A stretch of DNA of 64,000 nucleotides from Amoebidium appalachense (lineage: Eukaryota > Ichthyosporea), in NCBI GenBank assembly GCA_963693365.1, contig CAVNZM010000006.1, positions 6,572,001-6,636,000 on the forward strand. The letters run 5' to 3'. Below are positions 27,043-48,853 of this stretch, piece by piece (the stretch's first letter is position 1; each line of letters starts with the position of its first letter). Made by a program: the position numbers and the translations under genes. Under the pieces are notes generated by a model. The model saw only the letters and a program-made list of their open reading frames with translations, had not been told where the DNA came from and ran no database searches.

Positions 27043-28434
27043 ACGGACCCACAAGTACACGCACACTCACAGGCGCACATCCACCACCACACATCCACCA
27101 CCACCATAATAGAAACTTATTGACCACACTTCCAAAACCCATTTCCAAGTCCCCCCCCCCCCCTAAAAAAAAAATAAAAAATAATAAAACAAAACCCTAC
27201 CAAGCCAACCCAAAAAATGCCCAAGCACGTGCATACAAAACAATGGGGACCATTTACACACCCAAAATGCAGTGCACACTTGCCTGAAGGCACATGTCCA
27301 GCGTAACCATTTTTGTCACCAAACGCCGAGAACTTAGCCGCCTGCTCCTCTGGGGGAAGTTCTGTCAGGCGCTGGTCGTGGGGGCGGAAATCGTTACGCT
27401 TTTTGAGTTCATACTTGGTCCAATGCAGCGCCCTCGAGTAATACAGGAGCCGCTGCTCGTCGTATCGCTGCTTGTGGAGCTCCGAGAGGAGGGTGGCAAA
27501 GGCGTTTGGGCCCACACCTTTGTCTGCCAGTGCACGCAACAATGTTACCACCTTTAGGTCGAGCCCACTGCGGTGGCTAAGGTAGGCCGGAAACTGATCA
27601 CGCATGAAGAGTGGAAGGCGTTTAATTGTCTGGGGGTTTGTGCCGGCAAAGTTTTTTTTGCATGTGTCACAAAAGTACCGGGCCGTGATAATGTAGTAGC
27701 AGCTGTCAAAGTCGATAACACGCCGTCCTACGGGGTTGCTCATGAACCCATTGCGAGAAGTACGGTGTGGGTTGGGGTGGTTGTGGGGGTCCACGTAGTG
27801 ATCATCGAAGGGGCACGGCACCATGAAACCGGGAGACAACCTTTCCGGAAGCCAGGCAAAACATCTGGGTTTGTAGAAAGGCGCTGGATCGCCCCCAAAT
27901 TTAAAGCCTATAATGGGAGGTGGAAGATGCCACCCCACAGGCGTCTTCTCATCTTTGAGACTCTCTTTCACTGTGTGCAGGTGCGACTTGATTGTTTCGC
28001 CCGCCGCGTCAGAAAACTCCTCTCCACCGTCATCCCCGTCCGTATTATCTTCTCCCTCTTCCTCCCCTTCATCCTCGTCTACCCGGTACGCATCTGCTGC
28101 TGCATTTAGCAAAGGTTCCTCGTCGGGTTGCACCTGTATGTCTGGTGGGTGTGGAGCAGGGGCCCGATCCATTTCTCTTGGTAACGAATGGACGCTACCT
28201 GCCTCAACTACACGGGCCCTTATGTCGGCGGCCTTAGATAGAGGGGGCTGTTCGGGTTGTACGTTTACGTTTAGTTCCTGCAAAACAGCTTTGTTTGCCG
28301 TCCCAAAACCTGCAAAGTTCGCTAAAGGCTGAACAAATGCAGCATCTTTTTTTTTTGCGCCCAGCTCCCTCCCTAGCTCCGCCTGTTTTATGCCCAGGGC
28401 GCTGTGTTGTGCCCTTAGGGCAGCCTGGCTTCAT
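20503..28434 (-). CDS. Transposon-type protein: DUF6729-like region, DDE-like core and embedded DEDDy 3'-5' exonuclease
   Basis: Exons in transcript order: 28434-27284, 26287-26097, 25131-24288, 23811-23186, 22721-22515, 22102-20503. All phases join once one extra base is discounted in the first and last exons. The N-terminus (PGCPKGTT...GGAREGAGRKKK) resembles the basic GRPKG/GGxRxGSGR starts of KDZ-like transposases. Exon 1 has GWHLPPP, FYKPRCFAWLPERL, a CPF...CDTCKKNF cluster and a YLSHRSGLDLKVV segment, as in DUF6729 proteins. Exon 2 has ADHTF and exon 3 has YTDRCCQDRAFVERMFP, both transposase-like Asp motifs. Exon 3 continues into a WRN-type exonuclease (GLDCEWVY; GTDSAHL; YAALDAYASLQVY). 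Exon 6 holds RYRCIRGTNEVEG, a likely catalytic Glu motif, and a terminal CxxC knuckle (CKTCGRQGKGC). Introns 1 and 5 are GC-AG. Terminal repeats were not found. The family assignment is inference. Confidence 0.8.
22291..22342 (+). repeat. (CT)n, about 26 units
   Basis: In the GC-AG intron between exons 5 and 6 of the transposon gene, between two poly-G runs that each follow (GT)n. Confidence 0.95.
24288..25131 (-). CDS. Transposon gene exon 3: second Asp motif and DEDDy exonuclease
   Basis: 844 nt. The start carries FFYTDRCCQDRAFVERMFP. About 80 residues later comes the exonuclease: Exo I D-x-E in VVGLDCEW, a Q-x-A-T strand, an Exo II Asp in GTDSAHL and Exo III YAALDAY (Tyr and Asp four apart). 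All four DEDDy carboxylates and the Tyr are present, so the domain looks intact. Confidence 0.85.
25210..25510. repeat. Imperfect repeats of an about 35-nt C-rich unit
   Basis: About seven copies of ccccaaacccatgtgcccac followed by a C/T tract, in the intron between exons 2 and 3 of the transposon gene. Confidence 0.8.
25690..25750. repeat. Poly-C run, about 60 nt
   Basis: Uninterrupted C in the same intron. Comparable runs lie at 24014-24057, 26667-26720 and 26971-27028. Confidence 0.97.
27284..28434 (-). CDS. Transposon gene exon 1: basic N-terminus and DUF6729-like region
   Basis: The ATG at 28434 follows aaa. The frame runs to AGRKKK, where an A10 run (around 28350-28359) shifts it; A9 would continue as DAAFVQPLANF and on into the DUF6729-like part. 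The exon is 1151 nt where 1150 fits the phase-1 end. An acidic EDEGEEEGEDNTDGDD stretch separates the two parts. The donor is TCAG|gcaagt, a strong GC-type site. Confidence 0.78.
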
Positions 28435-28915
28435 TTTAAACACTTGGGGCCTGGCCCCCTGCCCCCCTAGTGCGACTACGTTACCGCAAACATTCCCGTA
28501 TTCCAGTGTGCTCGGCAATGCTGCTCATGGCCTTCCCGGACTGGTGGTTGTGACCAGTAAAGAGCGCGCCAATTCCTGACCGCCGCCTACAGCAGTGTAT
28601 GATCTGTTATCCATATTCGGCAAAAGGGGTCTTGCCCAACCAATGGCTTGAATCCTTGTAACTTTGCTTTATCCATATAAGGTTAGCTGAACACCCCCCC
28701 TCCAATCATACCCCCCCCTTCTCTCTAGTAGTAGCTCCTGGCATGCCGCACCCCCCGGTTCAAAGCGGGCGGGTAAACTTTTCGCGCGCTTTTTACTGCT
28801 AAGTCGATCTGATTGGCTTTTGAATGCATGCGATATTAGGATAGATAAGCTAAATATGGCTATACTTTTGCGCATTTCCTTAGTCACTGAGTTTAGGCAA
28901 CCCCGCAGCTCCACC

Positions 28916-28964
<49 letters not shown>

Positions 28965-28979
28965 ATCCCTCTGTCCCCC

Positions 28980-29452
<473 letters not shown>

Positions 29453-30074
29453 TCATTCCCCCGACTCGGCGAGTCCTACCCCATTCTCCGTTGTCTCCGC
29501 AACTCCAACCCTTCCATGGCCACCACCACCAACACGTGGACCACCACGTGCACCACACGCGTACATGTGCACCCACCCAAAGATTGGGAATGACACTCAT
29601 CCACCACACTTTAAAGCCTGCAGCTGATCTCACGAGTGCATAGGCTAGGGCACCAGCCAAGGGGCACTATCATAATCAAACTGTATTTATGCAGATAATG
29701 GATGCCCAAGGGGATATCGGCAGCAGCTGTTGCTGTGCTGCATGATTTTCGGATCTCGGTCTACCAGGATAACTATTTATTTGTTTTTCACCTTACAGTT
29801 TTCCTAAAGAACAGAATTACAGTTCTGCACCGGGCAGCTGAAAATTCAGAGGCTATTACACCATTTTCAAGTCTTAGAATCAATCTCACACGGTTGCTCA
29901 GTACTACTTCGCATTTTATGATCACTACACATTTTGTCCAATCATTTTAATAGGATGGTTGAAAACCTATCCACCCCGGTTCGATTTATGCCGGGTTAAA
30001 TCGAAGTAAACATAATTATTAAACCATTTCATTATAGGGTTTCCCACATGACTCGTGAGTTAAAACTCGCGCGC

Positions 30075-30119
<45 letters not shown>

Positions 30120-30120
30120 A

Positions 30121-30187
<67 letters not shown>

Positions 30188-30596
30188 CGCGTGCGTGCGT
30201 GTGCTTGCGTGCGTGCGTGTGTGTGTGTGTGTACGTGCGTGTGCGCGCATGTGTGCATGCGTTCTTATGTGCGTGACTGTGTGCATGGACACCCATCATG
30301 TGTGCGATACCTGCATGCCCGTGCATTCATAGTCAGGTGAAAGTTCACATGTGACATGGTGTGAGATAAATGCTAGTGTTAGTGTGTGATGCTTCGGCCG
30401 GTTCTGAGAGGGCTGGCCGGCAACCGAATCATGAAAAACGTAAAACGAGACGAACGGGCGGCAGTCAAAAAAGGATCATACATCCAGAATTTAGCAGCAG
30501 CACGGGTGACCAACCAAAAAAGCCCCCACCAATTTCACCTTCAAAAATCTCCACCGATTTCACCTTCAATCCACCGATTTCACCTTCGATAATGTC

Positions 30597-31520
30597 TCAG
30601 TGCATGTCTTTCTGTGCTGAGTTCAAAGAGTTTCTATCCGCATGTACCTGTATGTTGGCGGGCAAGTATCCAACCACACACGCCTTCATCATATTCTCAA
30701 TGTTCACCCACTTGTGGTATTCATCAAACAATTCCGTCGCATCTATCCCCGCGCCGCGCAAGAGCTCCTCTGCCCCTCCCGGATGGAAATCAATGAAGTG
30801 GGTGACGTTGTATACGCGCCCACGCACCGCCATCCATGCGTCCTTGGGTGTGTTGTGCTAGTAAAAGGAAACAAGATTCTGGAGTCAGCACACGTTTGGA
30901 AAAGAAACTCAGACGTAAATAGTGGATACTGGTGAATAATGGTTACATCACCCCCTTCCTCCCCCCCCCTCCCCCCCCCCCCAGGCGAGACATGCAGACA
31001 AACACTCCGTCAGCCCCACACCCCATCCATGGCTGGCCACTTGCTATATACCCAAAATGTATGTAGACTGTCAGAACGGGGTGAAACAGACGATAAGTGT
31101 GGCCCCGGGGGACGAGAGGGGGGAGGGGGGGGGGGTATGTGTGTGGGGGTGGGTGGGGGACGGGGTTAGGCAGAGAAGGGGAGGGGGGGGGGGGGGGGTG
31201 GACCAGCAAAACACAGGGGTGACAAAATGTGTAGATGGGAGAAAAGGTGAGATCAATTATGGTCGGAACGAACTAGAGAGAGGTTATGGTGACATTTTCG
31301 CTCATGCTGCTGTTTAAACGTGTGTGTTTTGGTAAAGGAGTAAAGATATGAAATAGAAATGATCCGTCTTCCACTCTTCTTCTTCGCCCCCCTCTCCCTC
31401 TCCCACCCCCTCCCCCCCCCTCCCCCCCCTCCAAAAAAACAAACAAAAAAAACACCATTCCCCTTCATGATTTGAAGCCACACTTAACTGTATTATTATC
31501 CGTCGAGAGCCCTTTTTTGC

Positions 31521-31573
<53 letters not shown>

Positions 31574-31953
31574 ACACACACACACCCCACACAACACACA
31601 CACACACCGCCCCGCCCGCCTTCCCCATTTCCCCTCCAAAATTTCAAGTGGTGGGGGCCACAAATAGCTTTTTACTTGGTAGATGGTTTATGTGCGGGCA
31701 TATCCACGGTTTATATGTGTACATGTGTGTGTGTGTGCGCGCGCGCGTGTGTGTGTATGTGTTAAGGGCGAGCCATAATAGGGGGAAGAAGAGGGGGGGG
31801 GGGGGGGGGGTATTTGCATACTTTTGCTAACTCCTCTAGAGAGATCTCTCGCACCACACCACTCACACCTGCACCGAGACATTGCAGTTAGAGCCCATCC
31901 CACCGCAGTGTGTCCCGTGTGTGTGTGTGTGTGTGTGTCTCTCTGTGTGTGTG

Positions 31954-31997
<44 letters not shown>

Positions 31998-32058
31998 TGT
32001 GTGTTAGGTGTGTCTGTGTGTGTGTGTCTGTGTGTGGTGGTGGTGGTGGTGGTGGTGT

Positions 32059-32093
<35 letters not shown>

Positions 32094-32254
32094 GGGCACC
32101 GAAATGCAGCATTTTCCGAAAGCTGAGAGTACAGAGGTCGAGGTCGTTGAAAACGGCATTGGTGGTGGGTGAAAACAGGGGGCAGGAGGAGGAGATGGGG
32201 GTGAGAAGGGGGGGAGGGGGGGGGGGGGGGGAACAAGAGAAGAAGGTGTTGTGT

Positions 32255-32285
<31 letters not shown>

Positions 32286-33294
32286 GGGGAGGAAGGGGGG
32301 GGGGGGGGGGGGGGGGGGGTGGCTGAAGACCATGAAGGAGTTACATGCCGAATTAGGGTGATGTGGTGAGAGAGGGGGGGCAGCAGGGTGGGTGGGGGAG
32401 GGGGGGTTGACGAGACAAAATGCAAGGAGGCCAGGTAGGTTAGAAGGGGTGCCGGAGGAGGGAGGGAGGGGGGGGGGGGGGGGGGGACGTCCTTGTGTGC
32501 AAGTGTGAGAGGTGGTGTAGTTTGGTGTGTCAACCAGAAGGGCGAAGGAGGTGTTGTATTCATATCACGATGAATTATTTTTGTAGTAAACTAGTTGAAA
32601 ACTTTACTTTTGGCTTCAATCAAAAACATGGCAAATAGTGCCCGAAAGAATGGGGTTTATGATGCAACAAGGACTGCGAGACTCTGTGGTCCTCATGTCA
32701 TCCATGCAGCACCCATGCATCCGCCCACATTCGACTATGAATTCGCCTACCTGTTAGGTCCTGCCCCGAGCCAGCCAGCCTCACCCAGTCCATCAAACCC
32801 CTTCCAGGCTTGAGCGGCACCTTCTTGCGCACTGTGAAAAGAACGACGGGCAAATCAATAAATGTTGAAAACGAAGATGAGGGTGGGGAGGGGGGGAGGG
32901 GGGAGGGGGGGGGGAGGGAATGGGGGCTATTATGAGTGTGTGTGTGCAGCGGAAGTGCGTGCGTGTGTGCGTTCATCCGGCGGAGGGGGGGTTGGCAGTG
33001 TGTGTGTGTGTCTGTGTGTGTATATATGTGTGTGTGTGTGTGCGTGTGTGTATGCGCGCGCGCGCGTGTACGTGCGTGTGTGTGTGTATGTACGTGCGTG
33101 TGTTGTGTGTGTGCGCGCGCGTGCATGCTTGTGTTCGTGTGTGCAGGCCTGCGAGCTTGCGCGCATATTCGTACGTGTTCTTGTATGCGTGCCTGCGTGG
33201 GCTTGAGAAGGTAGGGTGTACGTTCCGCCATTGACAATACATGTGGAGGGGATCTGCTAGGAAACTTGCCTCGGGAGGGTGGTGGACTAGACAT
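30597..33294 (-). CDS. Cytochrome b5-domain protein, Irc21 / Ncb5or N-terminal type
   Basis: Exons 33294-33270, 32831-32751, 31868-31822, 30857-30648, with read-through to a stop at 30597. Phases are 1, 1, 0, and homology supports every join. Exon 1 gives MSSPPPSR. Exon 2 has KKVPLKPGRGLMDWVRL...DLTG, the N-terminal signature shared by Ncb5or (CYB5R4) and yeast Irc21. Exon 4 is the b5 fold with axial haem ligands His76 (FHPGG) and His99 (EYHKWV). If exon 4 is not spliced further, the protein is 137 residues with no CS or reductase domain, like Irc21. A usable donor (CAG|gtacat at 30647) leaves open a longer CYB5R4-like form, but no reductase exon was seen before 28.4 kb. Intron 1 is GC-AG. 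Probably an ER or cytosolic electron carrier (family inference). Confidence 0.88.
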
Positions 33295-33799
33295 CCTTGC
33301 AAGAGTCGAGTGTAGCTACAAACTGTGACACCGTTGAGGCATGCGCCTGTGTTGTGTTTGTGTCGGGAGTGAACGAAGAGTGTGAAATACGGCCATATCA
33401 ACTTGGTGACGTCATTAGAAACACAACCACTGGTTGAATACATTTGGAATTTGCCTAAAAAAGCAAAACATCCAACGAATAGATCTTCCATCTGCCAGGG
33501 CACAAACTGGCACAAACACGACGGCCGAAAAACCTTCCGTTTTTCGCCTCCTTCACCAACATACTCAAACGAACCCTTTTCAAGGTCATGATCCAAGCTT
33601 GAGCGAAAGAAAAGCAAAATTTGGAATTGGAATGTAGATAAAAACATGCTTCGGGGCTTCTTTTCAAAGAAGTGAGAAAACACTGAAACCATTGGGTACA
33701 TCATTATCATCTGCAACTGAGCTCCGTTTTATGTACCACGGAATCTATACAAACAACCAACTCGTTGTTCACACCACCCAGCTGGGTGCAGAAATAAAC
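33295..33799. promoter_or_regulatory. Divergent promoter region between the b5 gene and mannosidase gene
   Basis: 505 bp between the two start codons, low in simple repeats compared with the rest of the window. It contains a perfect palindromic CRE/ATF octamer TGACGTCA at 33407-33414. No clear TATA box near either start. Shared promoter use is inferred from the head-to-head layout. Confidence 0.55.
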
Positions 33800-44097
<10,298 letters not shown>

Positions 44098-44894
44098 TGG
44101 TGCCGAGATGAACTGTCCGTAGCTACATAACAGACACCATTATATCTTTTAAAATACAAAATCGGTTTGGTTATGAATGTTTTACGAATGCTCTTTTTTT
44201 GTATGTTTGTTTTGTTTTGGAAAAAAGGAGGGGAGGGGAGCTGTTCTTTTTTTTTTTTTTTGTTTTTTTTGTTCTTTTTGTTTTTTTTGAGGGGGCGAAG
44301 GGGGGAGGGGTATAGGTCGTGGGGGGTTGGTAGGTTTGTTGACGAGCAGAAGGTGAGTGAAGGAATATGGAGGGAAGGGGGAGGGAAGGCAAGTAGGAGT
44401 GGGGAGGGTGGGAAGGGGGGGGGGGGGGGGAGGGGGGGAGGGGGGGGGGGGGGGGGGGGGGATCGATATGAGCAGTGATGCAAGTTGACTCAACGCTTGA
44501 ATAACCATTTTAACGGTCACTGTACATGTACAAGTCTTTCTTGAAATATGACATGCAACTATACACGAGTAGTAAGGAAACACGAAACCTCCCATGCGGA
44601 CCTTCCCCGCTGTCCATGTGGCTTGATTAAGTCATAATTCTTCTGTAGTTTTATTCTTTTATGGTTTCTGCTTTCGTGGACGTACGACTATCTTGAGCTG
44701 TACACGTGTATATCTTCACCGCATCTTTAAAACAATAAAAGCAGCCAACACACACACACGTATCATAAAACAATAAGAAATGAACGCTAATACACACCCT
44801 TCCAGATACACCGTGTGGACTATACGCATACACGGAAACGCGGCACACACACACAGACACACGATGATCACTTATTGCTTATCATTCCCTGCTA

Positions 44895-44941
<47 letters not shown>

Positions 44942-45072
44942 CTTCCCCTTCTCCAGTCCAAACCCACCGGCCGATGTCCGAACCCGAGTCCCCGTGGCCG
45001 GAGGCCACATAAAAGAAAATGCTTCGAAGTTCTCTAGCCGTGTAGCCCACCCCCACCCAAACCGCCCCTCCG

Positions 45073-45103
<31 letters not shown>

Positions 45104-45584
45104 AAGAAAGAAAGAAAGAAAAAGAAAGAAAAAAAAAACCCCAACCTCATTCCAAAGAAAAAAAAAAAAAACAACCAGGCCTCCAACGACAAAAAAAACA
45201 GTTCAACAGCCTGTACGTATCAATCTGCCGAGCTTTTTACATGCATAAGTTCCCCTGAGCCTGTATTTGTATCTACTTTTTACTATAGTACTGGTAACAT
45301 ATTATGTGTTGCAGAGACTACGGTTCATGAAAAGGCACCTGCCTTTTGAACTCATAGGCTGAATGGTCTTGATCCAAGATCATTCATGAACCAAAGCAGA
45401 CATGCTAGCCCTGCCATTATAAAAAAGGGTTGACTCCGAGAGAGGTGCAGGAAGCTGCTTCTCCGGGCCCTTCTTCCTCCCCCCCCCCCCCCCGGCCCCA
45501 TATGTACATGCTGTACACACAGTGATGCATTCACGCGCTCACCGGTACCCACCCTGGGACCACGAAGCCCCTGGGAAGAGAAGG

Positions 45585-45629
<45 letters not shown>

Positions 45630-45835
45630 ACTTACAAAATCGCTCGGCTTTCCGGGGCCCCTGTCTGTCACACGTGCACAGTGCCATACTAGTGTTCAGC
45701 CCTTCGGCCCTGAATCAATCCCACTGGCTGCCCAATGGTAAAATCCTTCAAAATGAAGAATCCTACAAGCAATTTGTAGTGCACCGACATCCTTGCTCGT
45801 CTGTGCAGGACAACCACAACATCAGAATTGTTTGG

Positions 45836-45870
<35 letters not shown>

Positions 45871-46403
45871 ACCCACTCCCTTCCCCACCACCACCACCAC
45901 CAACAAAAAAAAAAAAATAAAAAAAAATAAAGCCTCTGAATATATCACAGATATATTATGGCAGATATACTTTTCAAGGCAGTTGCTATACAAATTTCGC
46001 AATAAGATATGCCAAATTGAAGATAGTCGCTTACCTCTAATTTCCGAAGCCAAACCACCCACATCACCAAACGTGAAACCCACATACGTATACACAGCAA
46101 GTATGATGTATTCAATAGAATCGATTCAGTTGAGTTGGGAGCTGAGCTTGGGGTTATTAAGACCAAAAGCAAACTTTCACTGGTCGCAAATTCCAGACAG
46201 GCTGCCACATCCGATTGAACGGAATGAGAAGCCCAACCCAGAAGATATACCAAAGGGATCCTCTACAAAAGATAAATACTGGCAAGGTGTATACGTAGAA
46301 TCTACGACTGCACCATATACATCAATTCAATATTCGGCTTAGAAACCACAAGGCACACACACACGTACACACGCACCCCCCTTATAAAAACCGGATCAGA
46401 ACA
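44098..46403. other. Convergent spacer between mannosidase and the next minus gene
   Basis: T-rich then G-rich at 44245-44461, unique sequence at 44470-44880, poly-C at 44897-44938, an A-rich block at 45074-45200, poly-C at 45586-45629 and 45838-45870. A plus-strand open frame at about 45902-46342 (LPLISEAKPPTSPN.., ..YWQGVYVESTT) has normal-looking composition but no recognised family and no clear splice sites. Confidence 0.5.
45902..46342 (+). CDS. Unrecognised open frame, doubtful
   Basis: About 140 codons ending in TAG at 46340-46342, starting in an A-rich tract after poly-C. Composition is mixed (contains SIESIQLSWELSLGLLRPK and IPDRLPHPIERNEKPNPED) and not a simple repeat. No start codon context, acceptor or homologue was recognised. 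It could be a last exon, a relic or chance. Confidence 0.2.
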   Translation, partial: NKKKKIKKNKASEYITDILWQIYFSRQLLYKFRNKICQIEDSRLPLISEAKPPTSPNVKPTYVYTASMMYSIESIQLSWELSLGLLRPKANFHWSQIPDRLPHPIERNEKPNPEDIPKGSSTKDKYWQGVYVESTTAPYTSIQYSA

Positions 46404-46959
46404 TCAGAAAAAATCCTTGTTTCTTCCGCCCCACAAGTTCTTCCCCTCTTCCGCCTTCGCCAACCTCCAATTCCCATCTACATCGATTATTGACGGCTCC
46501 GGCTCCCCCCCTCGGACCGTCTTTTTGATCATATCCAACCCGGCCTGCGCGCTCCCAAGCTCCTCCGCCTCAAAATCATTTTCTCCTGCCGTCGCCGACA
46601 CGGCCATTTGCGTGACCACGGCTTTTATAGCCGGGGAAGCCGCAGGTTTATATTTTGACTGTATACTCCGATTGGTTTTCTGCTTCCTTGCTTTCGCCTT
46701 TTCGATCTTTACCTGCATCTCCTCGCCAATTGGTCGTGGCTTGGGGGTGCCCAAGACGACGCCCGGGTAGTCCCGTTCAGCCTCATATCCATCATCTTGG
46801 GATGAAATTTCGCGATTTTCATCCAAATCGTTTACAGGAGGAGACGCCGAAGGTTGCGATTGGGCGGTAGCGGTAGCCACGATCGATGGTGGTGTAGTTG
46901 CCGTTGGGTTTTGTTCCGATTCAGGTGAGGTTTCCGGAAATGTGTTAACTGGGGGGGTC
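46404..46959 (-). CDS. Unidentified gene: terminal exon
   Basis: 556 nt, acceptor catatccag. Encodes about 184 residues: Thr/Pro/Ser-rich, then [18 protein letters not shown], a basic [15 protein letters not shown] helix, [11 protein letters not shown] and an acidic/Gly-rich end before TGA. The spacer to exon 48065 holds (GT)n at 47043-47134 and 47382-47466 and (GGGA)n at 47659-47840. Confidence 0.7.
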
Positions 46960-47040
46960 CTGGATATGAGTGGATACGGTTGGAATGGGACGTGTGGGGA
47001 GGAAGGGGGAGGGAGGGGGGGTGGGGAAGGACTGAGGGTT

Positions 47041-47135
<95 letters not shown>

Positions 47136-47378
47136 ATGTGCACGTGAGGGGAGGCGTGTGTTGGCACGTCAGTTAAACAGGTGACAAAATCGGAAGGGAA
47201 ATCCTCCCGAGAGTATGCACCCCCAGTTGTAAATCACAGTCAGACCAATGAAACAATGTGTTGTTCCGTTGTCAACTTCAGCACAGCCGCTTCCAGATTC
47301 TCATTTCTATGTTTACAGATAAAGCTTTAAACACTACGAATCAGAAGCCTTGATTTCCGAGGGGGATGATGTTTGCCA

Positions 47379-47467
<89 letters not shown>

Positions 47468-48782
47468 GTGTGTGCGTGTGTGTGTGAGGGCGTGTGTGCG
47501 TGTGTATCCCTACCCAGTGTGAAAATGGCCAGGCCCCACCGGTCTCTTCTTTGTCCATTCCATTCCATTTATGCTATTCTGTGCATTGTAGCAGAAGAAA
47601 CGACGACCAACAACAACAACCCATTAAAAAAAAAAATAAAAAAAAAGAGAGAGAGAGAGGGAGGGAGGGAGGGAGGGAGGGAGGGAGGGAGGGAGGGAGG
47701 GACGGAGGGGGGGGGGGGGGAGGGAGGGAGGGAGGGAGGGAGGGAGGGAGGCAGGGAGGCAGGGAGGCAGGGAGAGAGGGAGGGAGGGAGTGAGTGAGGG
47801 AGGGAGGGAGGGAGGGAGGGAGGGGGGGAGGGAGGGAAGGAGAGAGAGAGAGAGAGAACAGGAAAAAGCGTCCAGTCGAGTTTTGTGAATGAGAAAGGGA
47901 AATAAGGAAAAGAAAAAAGGGTCATAGAAAGGGATAAATCCAAAATTGATGAATAGGAACGAGGGGAGAGGCAACCAAACTCCGGAGAGAGGGGGGGGGG
48001 GGGGGGGGGGGGGGGGGATGGGGGGAGGAGGAGGAGGGGGGAAGGGGGGGGGGAGAAGGCCTACCCATCGTGCACATCCACGGATTCCACCGGCGATTCC
48101 TTTGCACCTTCCAATCCTTTCTGCGCTATTCTATTCATTGTTGCAGCAACCAGATCTCTGGTCGTAGTGTTTACCCAAGTCCCGTTTAACCCCGTCCCCG
48201 CGCCTTTTCCACACTCCTTTTCGCCAACAGAAACGTTTTCTTCCTTTTGTGGACTCTCTCCTTCATCATCGCTCGTCTCCTCTCCTGACCCGCTCCCTTC
48301 CTCCCCGCTGCTTTCCGAAGAGGAAGATGGGAAAGTGCTACTTACACCGTCTTCGTCTTCCTTTTCCGTTCTTTGTTTCTTTCTCTCCGTTTGTGTCTGC
48401 TCTGAGATGGTTTCTTGTGGTTCTTGAGGTGTTGGTGAGGTGGGTGTGGTGGTGGTGAGATGTAGTGGTGGGGGTTGGGATGGTGGTACCGCATAGAATG
48501 TCATAGGTTCGCCTGCCAATTGTGATGTTGTTGCTGCTACTGGTGTTGGTGGCAGAGGAGACGAGGCTTTTGGGCTACTAAGCGCTTGGCTGAGCCTGAA
48601 GGCGCGGTGTGCGTGTGCGTGTGTGTATTGGGGGATAGGGGGGAGTGGTCCGTGTGTGTGTGTGTGTACCTATGTATGTGTGTGTGTGTGTGTGTACCTA
48701 TGTATGTGTGTGTGTGTGGGGGGGGGGGGGGGGGGGGAAGGGTGCGTGTGTGTGTGTGTGTGTTGGGGATGGGGGGTGAGGG

Positions 48783-48853
<71 letters not shown>

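Noticed and set aside
32698-33294. One continuous 198-codon protein covering the start of the b5 gene
   Set aside because: The middle is His/Thr-rich translation of a GT repeat. Homology to Irc21/Ncb5or places a GC-AG intron from 33269 to 32832.
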